From Pseudomonas oryzicola (GTDB taxonomy: Bacteria; Pseudomonadota; Gammaproteobacteria; Pseudomonadales; Pseudomonadaceae), in contig NZ_JABWRZ020000002.1 of NCBI RefSeq assembly GCF_014269185.2, positions 310,001 to 374,000 of the forward strand: a stretch of DNA of 64,000 nt, in the 5' to 3' direction. The notes beneath the pieces were generated by a model. The model made no database searches. It was not told where the DNA came from and saw only the letters and a list, made by a program, of their open reading frames with translations. The position numbers and the translations under genes are program-made. Of the stretch, positions 60,290 through 64,000 are shown piece by piece. The stretch's first letter is position 1. Each line of letters begins with the position of its first letter.

Positions 60290-61669
60290 TTGAGATTATT
60301 CACCTTGACCGCACTGGCGTTATCCATCAGTGCATTATCCACCGTGACCCTGGCCGACCCGCAAAGCCAGGACTATGTGCCCGTCACCCTCAAAGGCAGC
60401 AGCGAGCAGGAGCAGGCCAGCGGTTTCATCGACGGCCAGAGCCTGTCGGGCAGCACCCGCAACTGGTATGCCCACGAACGCGCCGCCCGCGCACCGCTGT
60501 GGAAGTACTACAAGAGCGACGGCACCCGTCATGACACCCACAGCCGCGAAAACTGGGTGCAGGGCACCATCCTCAACTACAGTTCCGGCTTCACCCAGGG
60601 CACCGTCGGCTTCGCCGTCGAAGCCGCTGGCTACAATGCCATTGCCCTGCAGCAAAGCCGCGAGGCGGTCGCCGGCCCCAACAACCGCACCCTGACCCAC
60701 AGCGACGGCGACCCGGTCGGCCAGTGGAGCAAGATGGGCCTGGCCAACGTCAAGGCACGCGTGTCCAACACCACCCTGACTGTCGGCCGCCAATCGGTGG
60801 ACACACCGATGATCGCCTACATCGGCAACCGCGCCCTGCCTTCGAGCTTCCAGGGGGCATTCCTGCACAGCGCCGAATTCGACAACCTGAGCTTCGACCT
60901 GGGCACTTTCGACCGCGTGTCGCCACGCACCGAACAAAGCCTCAGCAAGTTCCGCAGCGAGTACAGTGCCACTGGCGTTGAAACCGACCGCGCCAGCACC
61001 GCCGGCATCAATTACCAGCCGTTCAAGAGCCTGACCACCAGCCTGTACGCCACCAAGGTCGACGACTTCTGGAACCAGTACTATTTCGGCGCCAACCACG
61101 TGCTCGGCGACAGCGCAGTGCTGAGCCTGAGCACCGGCCTGAACTACTACAAGACCGTCGACGCCGGCAGCCAGAAGATGGGCGAAATCGACAACGACAC
61201 CTACAGCCTGTCGTTCGGCCTGACCCACCAGGCCCACACCGTCAGCGCCTCGTGGCAGCAGGTCAACGGCAACGAGTACTTCGACTACCTGCACGAAACC
61301 AACGGCATCTACCTGGCCAACTCGCTGCTGTCGGACTTCAACGGCCCCAACGAGAAATCGCTGCAGCTTTCCTACGTGCTGAACATGGCGCCCTACGGCG
61401 TGCCGGGGCTGAAATTCAACCTGTACAACGCTCGCGGTTGGGGCATCGACGGCACCCATTACCGTGGTACCGCCTATGACGTGAACGGCCTGGATGGCGA
61501 AACCCACTACGAGTGGGGTATTGGCACCAGCTACGCGGTGCAGAGCGGGCCGCTGAAAGACACCAGCATTCGCGCCACCTACACCGCGCACCGCGCCAGC
61601 AAGGCCCAGGGCGATGGCAGCCTGGACGAGTTCCGGGTGGTCACCACCATTCCGTTCAACATCCTCTGA
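60290..61669 (+). CDS. opdP: OprD-family outer-membrane porin (OpdP-like)
   Basis: OprD-type porins are substrate-selective 18-strand barrels; OpdP of P. aeruginosa takes up glycine-glutamate dipeptide and carbapenems. The 459-residue precursor starts at TTG with a GGGAG ribosome-binding site, has a signal peptide ending TVTLA-DPQ, and shows alternating beta-strand pattern with family pieces GFIDGQSLSGSTRNWYAHERA and VKARVSNTTLTVGRQSVDTPMI, ending in TTIPFNIL. Placement between dppA-like genes supports a peptide substrate; the OpdP name is inferred from context. Confidence 0.9.
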   Translation: MRLFTLTALALSISALSTVTLADPQSQDYVPVTLKGSSEQEQASGFIDGQSLSGSTRNWYAHERAARAPLWKYYKSDGTRHDTHSRENWVQGTILNYSSGFTQGTVGFAVEAAGYNAIALQQSREAVAGPNNRTLTHSDGDPVGQWSKMGLANVKARVSNTTLTVGRQSVDTPMIAYIGNRALPSSFQGAFLHSAEFDNLSFDLGTFDRVSPRTEQSLSKFRSEYSATGVETDRASTAGINYQPFKSLTTSLYATKVDDFWNQYYFGANHVLGDSAVLSLSTGLNYYKTVDAGSQKMGEIDNDTYSLSFGLTHQAHTVSASWQQVNGNEYFDYLHETNGIYLANSLLSDFNGPNEKSLQLSYVLNMAPYGVPGLKFNLYNARGWGIDGTHYRGTAYDVNGLDGETHYEWGIGTSYAVQSGPLKDTSIRATYTAHRASKAQGDGSLDEFRVVTTIPFNIL

Positions 61670-61677
61670 CCGTCGGC

Positions 61678-61707
61678 GCCCCGGCCTGCTTCGCTGCGTG
61701 CCGGGGC
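61678..61707. terminator. Hairpin after the OprD porin gene
   Basis: GCCCCGGC (61678-61685) pairs with GCCGGGGC (61700-61707), 8 bp with a 14-nt loop, 8 nt after the stop codon. There is no T-run. Confidence 0.5.
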
Positions 61708-61746
61708 GGCTACGCTGGAACCAATGCAAGCAGGGAGTTTCAACCC

Positions 61747-63357
61747 ATGCAGAGAGCTTTCAAGAAATCGCGGCCACTGCGCCTGGCCCTGGCCGCGCTG
61801 CTTCTGGGCGGAGCCACGCAACTGGCGGCCAAACCGTTGGTAGTGTGCACCGAAGCCAGCCCGGAAGGGTTCGACATCGTCCAGTACACCACCGCAGTCA
61901 CCGCCGATGCCTCGGCCGAGACGGTGTTCAACCGCCTGGTCGACTTCAAGCCCGGTACCACTGAAATCCAGCCGGCTCTGGCCGAGCGCTGGGACATTTC
62001 AGCCGACGGCCTGACCTACACCTTCCATCTGCGCCAGAGGGTGAAGTTCCACACGACCGACTACTTCAAACCCACCCGCGACTTCAACGCCGATGACGTG
62101 CTGTGGAGCCTCAACCGCCAGCTCGACCCGAACCATCCATGGCATGACAAGACCAGCGTCGGCTACCCGTACTTCGAAAGCATGGGGTTCAAGGAACTGC
62201 TCAAGTCGGTCAGCAAGGCTGACGAGCACACCGTGGTGATTACCCTCACCCGACCGGAAGCGCCGTTCCTGCGCGACATGGCCATGGGCTTCACCTCGAT
62301 CTACTCTGCCGAATACGGCGACCAGTTGCTCAAGGCTGGCAAGACCGCCGAGCTGAACAGCAAGCCGATCGGCACCGGTCCGTTCATCTTCCAGCGCTAC
62401 AACAAGGACGCCCAGGTCCGCTTCAAGCCCAACCCCGACTATTTCCGCGGCAAACCGCCGGCCGATGCGCTGGTGTTCGCCATCGCCACCGACAGCAACG
62501 TGCGTCTGCAGAAACTGCGCGCCAACGAGTGCCAGGTGGCGCTCTATCCCAAGCCCGATGATGTGCCGTCGATCAAGCAAGACCCGAACCTCAAGGTCGA
62601 CGAGATCGAGGCCCTGGTCACCGGTTACATCTCGATGAACACCGAACACAAGTACCTGAGCGACGTGCGCGTGCGCAAAGCCATCAACATGGCCTTCGAC
62701 CGCCAGACTCACGTCGACCAGCTGTTCGGCAAGGGCAATGCGCTGGTAGGCGTGAACCCTTACCCGCCGACCATGATCGGCTACAACAACGAGAACAGGA
62801 ACCCGCCCCGCGACCTGGCCAAGGCACGCGAACTACTCAAGGAAGCCGGCGTACCACCGGGCACGGTGTTCACGCTGTTCACCCGCAACGGCGGTGGCCC
62901 GACCAACCCCAACCCGCGCCTGTCCGCCGAAATGCTGCAGGCCGACCTCAAGCAGATCGGCCTCAAGCTGGATATCCGCGTCATGGAGTGGGCCGAGATG
63001 CTGCGCCGGGCGAAGAAGGGCGAAGCCGACCTAGTGTCCGCCGGCTGGGCCGGCGACAACGGCGACCCGGACAATTTCCTCAGCCCGATGCTCAGTTGCG
63101 ATGCCGTCAAAAGCGGCGAGAACTATGCGCGCTGGTGCAACCCTAAGTTCCAGGAGCTGATCAGCCGCGCCCGCGAAGTGATCGACAACGACGAGCGCGC
63201 AAGGCTCTATAACGAGGCATTGAAAGTGTACGATGACGAACAACCCTGGATCAGCATGGCCCATCCGAAGATGTTCACCGCCATGCGTGACAACGTGGAG
63301 GGCTACGTGATCAACCCTCTGACCAACAACAACTTCGCCACCACCAAGGTGAAGTAG
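61747..63357 (+). CDS. dppA: Dipeptide ABC transporter substrate-binding protein, third copy (DppA)
   Basis: The 536-residue precursor has a signal peptide ending ATQLAA-KP and the SBP family 5 fold (VVCTEASPEGFDIVQYTTAVTADASAETVFNRL, FNADDVLWSLNRQLDPNHPW). It is clearly more distant from the first two copies and closer in arrangement to E. coli DppA. CAGGGAG lies upstream of the ATG. It directly precedes dppB, so it is probably the main binding protein of the DppBCDF permease. Confidence 0.94.
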   Translation: MQRAFKKSRPLRLALAALLLGGATQLAAKPLVVCTEASPEGFDIVQYTTAVTADASAETVFNRLVDFKPGTTEIQPALAERWDISADGLTYTFHLRQRVKFHTTDYFKPTRDFNADDVLWSLNRQLDPNHPWHDKTSVGYPYFESMGFKELLKSVSKADEHTVVITLTRPEAPFLRDMAMGFTSIYSAEYGDQLLKAGKTAELNSKPIGTGPFIFQRYNKDAQVRFKPNPDYFRGKPPADALVFAIATDSNVRLQKLRANECQVALYPKPDDVPSIKQDPNLKVDEIEALVTGYISMNTEHKYLSDVRVRKAINMAFDRQTHVDQLFGKGNALVGVNPYPPTMIGYNNENRNPPRDLAKARELLKEAGVPPGTVFTLFTRNGGGPTNPNPRLSAEMLQADLKQIGLKLDIRVMEWAEMLRRAKKGEADLVSAGWAGDNGDPDNFLSPMLSCDAVKSGENYARWCNPKFQELISRAREVIDNDERARLYNEALKVYDDEQPWISMAHPKMFTAMRDNVEGYVINPLTNNNFATTKVK

Positions 63358-63368
63358 AACAACAACGA

Positions 63369-63397
63369 CCGCCGGCCGCCCACACGGGGCCCGGCGG
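63369..63397. other. Hairpin between dppA and dppB
   Basis: CCGCCGG (63369-63375) and CCGGCGG (63391-63397) form a 7-bp stem in the 91-nt gap. Such hairpins between binding-protein and permease genes often let more of the binding protein be made. Confidence 0.5.
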
Positions 63398-63448
63398 CTC
63401 CGCCGTAACGGGCTGATCGCCCCACGGCCTGATGAGGTAACCCCGACA

Positions 63449-64000
63449 ATGTTGAGTTTTATTGCCCGGCGCCTTGGCCTGTTGATACCGACGTTCTTCG
63501 GCATCACCTTGCTGACCTTCGCGCTCATACGCCTGATCCCCGGCGACCCGGTGGAAGTGATGATGGGCGAGCGCAGGGTCGACCCCGAAATGCATGCCCA
63601 GGCCATGGAGCGTCTGGGGCTGAACAAACCGCTGCCGGTCCAGTACCTGGACTATGTTGGCAAGCTGGCCCAGGGCGACCTGGGTGAATCGCTGCGCACC
63701 CGCGAGAGCGTGTGGCAAGAGTTTCTCACTCTGTTCCCGGCTACCCTCGAACTGGCCTTCGCCGCCCTGCTGTTCGCCGGCGTCGTCGGCCTGCTGGCCG
63801 GGGTGGTCGCCGCGCTCAAGCGCGGTTCGCTGTTCGACCATGGCGTGATGGGGATTTCCCTGGCGGGCTACTCCATGCCGATCTTCTGGTGGGGCCTGAT
63901 CCTGATCATGTTCTTCTCGGTTAGCCTGGGCTGGACCCCGGTATCCGGGCGCATCGACCTGCTCTACGACATCGAGCCGAAGACCGGCTTCATGCTCATC
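63449..64000 (+). CDS. dppB: DppB, dipeptide ABC transporter permease (partial)
   Basis: The first 184 residues are present; the gene runs off the right edge. It begins MLSFIARRLGLLIPTFFGITLLTFALIRLIPGDPVE, the standard N-terminus of DppB/OppB permeases with the first membrane helix. Further helices (LELAFAALLFAGVVGLLAGVVAAL, GVMGISLAGYSMPIFWWGLILIMFF) follow. dppC, dppD and dppF would be expected next, outside the window. Confidence 0.94.
   Translation, partial: MLSFIARRLGLLIPTFFGITLLTFALIRLIPGDPVEVMMGERRVDPEMHAQAMERLGLNKPLPVQYLDYVGKLAQGDLGESLRTRESVWQEFLTLFPATLELAFAALLFAGVVGLLAGVVAALKRGSLFDHGVMGISLAGYSMPIFWWGLILIMFFSVSLGWTPVSGRIDLLYDIEPKTGFMLI

Overview
The window is chromosomal core DNA from a GC-rich gammaproteobacterium. 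Gene content, gene order and protein sequences point to the Pseudomonas putida group: the rpoN-hpf-ptsN-rapZ-ptsO block, RoxSR, HupN, a fagA-fumC pair, an OprD-family porin inside a dipeptide-uptake cluster, and Pseudomonas-type REP palindromes between genes. I see no rRNA, tRNA, CRISPR array, insertion sequence, integrase or prophage.

Layout. 1-8.6 kb: lptG (cut by the left edge) and lptF on the minus strand, divergent from pepA, holC, a small unnamed gene, valS and rlmF; hupN faces rlmF across a strong two-way terminator. 8.9-15.1 kb: yejK, a GIY-YIG protein, a secreted halovibrin-like protein, an NTF2-fold protein, a CynX-type transporter with a FadR-type regulator, and a lipoprotein phosphodiesterase. 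This is the most accessory-like part. 15.1-23.1 kb (minus): ibaG-murA-hisG-hisD-hisC and mlaFEDCB, separated by a clear rho-independent terminator. 23.3-30.3 kb (plus): kdsD-kdsC-lptC-lptA-lptB, then rpoN-hpf-ptsN-rapZ-ptsO. 30.4-45.5 kb (mostly minus): Fur-box-fagA-fumC, pmbA, darP (plus), and the long series mreB-mreC-mreD-maf-rng-yhdP-nitrilase-tldD. 45.7-51 kb (plus): gatCAB, an RlpA-like lipoprotein, a Ca2+/Na+ antiporter and a CMD-family protein. 51-55.5 kb (minus): an AroP-like permease, an AEC transporter and roxR/roxS. 55.7-64 kb (plus): a SIMPL-domain protein, then three DppA-like binding proteins with an OprD porin between the second and third, and dppB cut by the right edge.

Much of the window builds or maintains the envelope: LPS export (LptFG, LptCAB), Kdo synthesis (KdsD, KdsC), phospholipid retrograde transport (Mla), peptidoglycan synthesis (MurA), rod shape (MreBCD) and an AsmA-like lipid-transport candidate (YhdP). 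A second theme is nitrogen and carbon regulation (RpoN, PtsN, PtsO, RapZ) and peptide uptake.

I did not find an undescribed multi-gene system. The most unusual signals are: mreC, which appears to start at ATT, behind three consecutive hairpins in the mreB-mreC gap; a second apparent ATT start in the Ca2+/Na+ antiporter gene; a fagA-fumC operon that lacks the orfX and Mn-superoxide-dismutase genes usually found after it; and long perfect inverted repeats in REP pairs. Residue positions, promoter calls and identity statements come from reading the sequence by eye.
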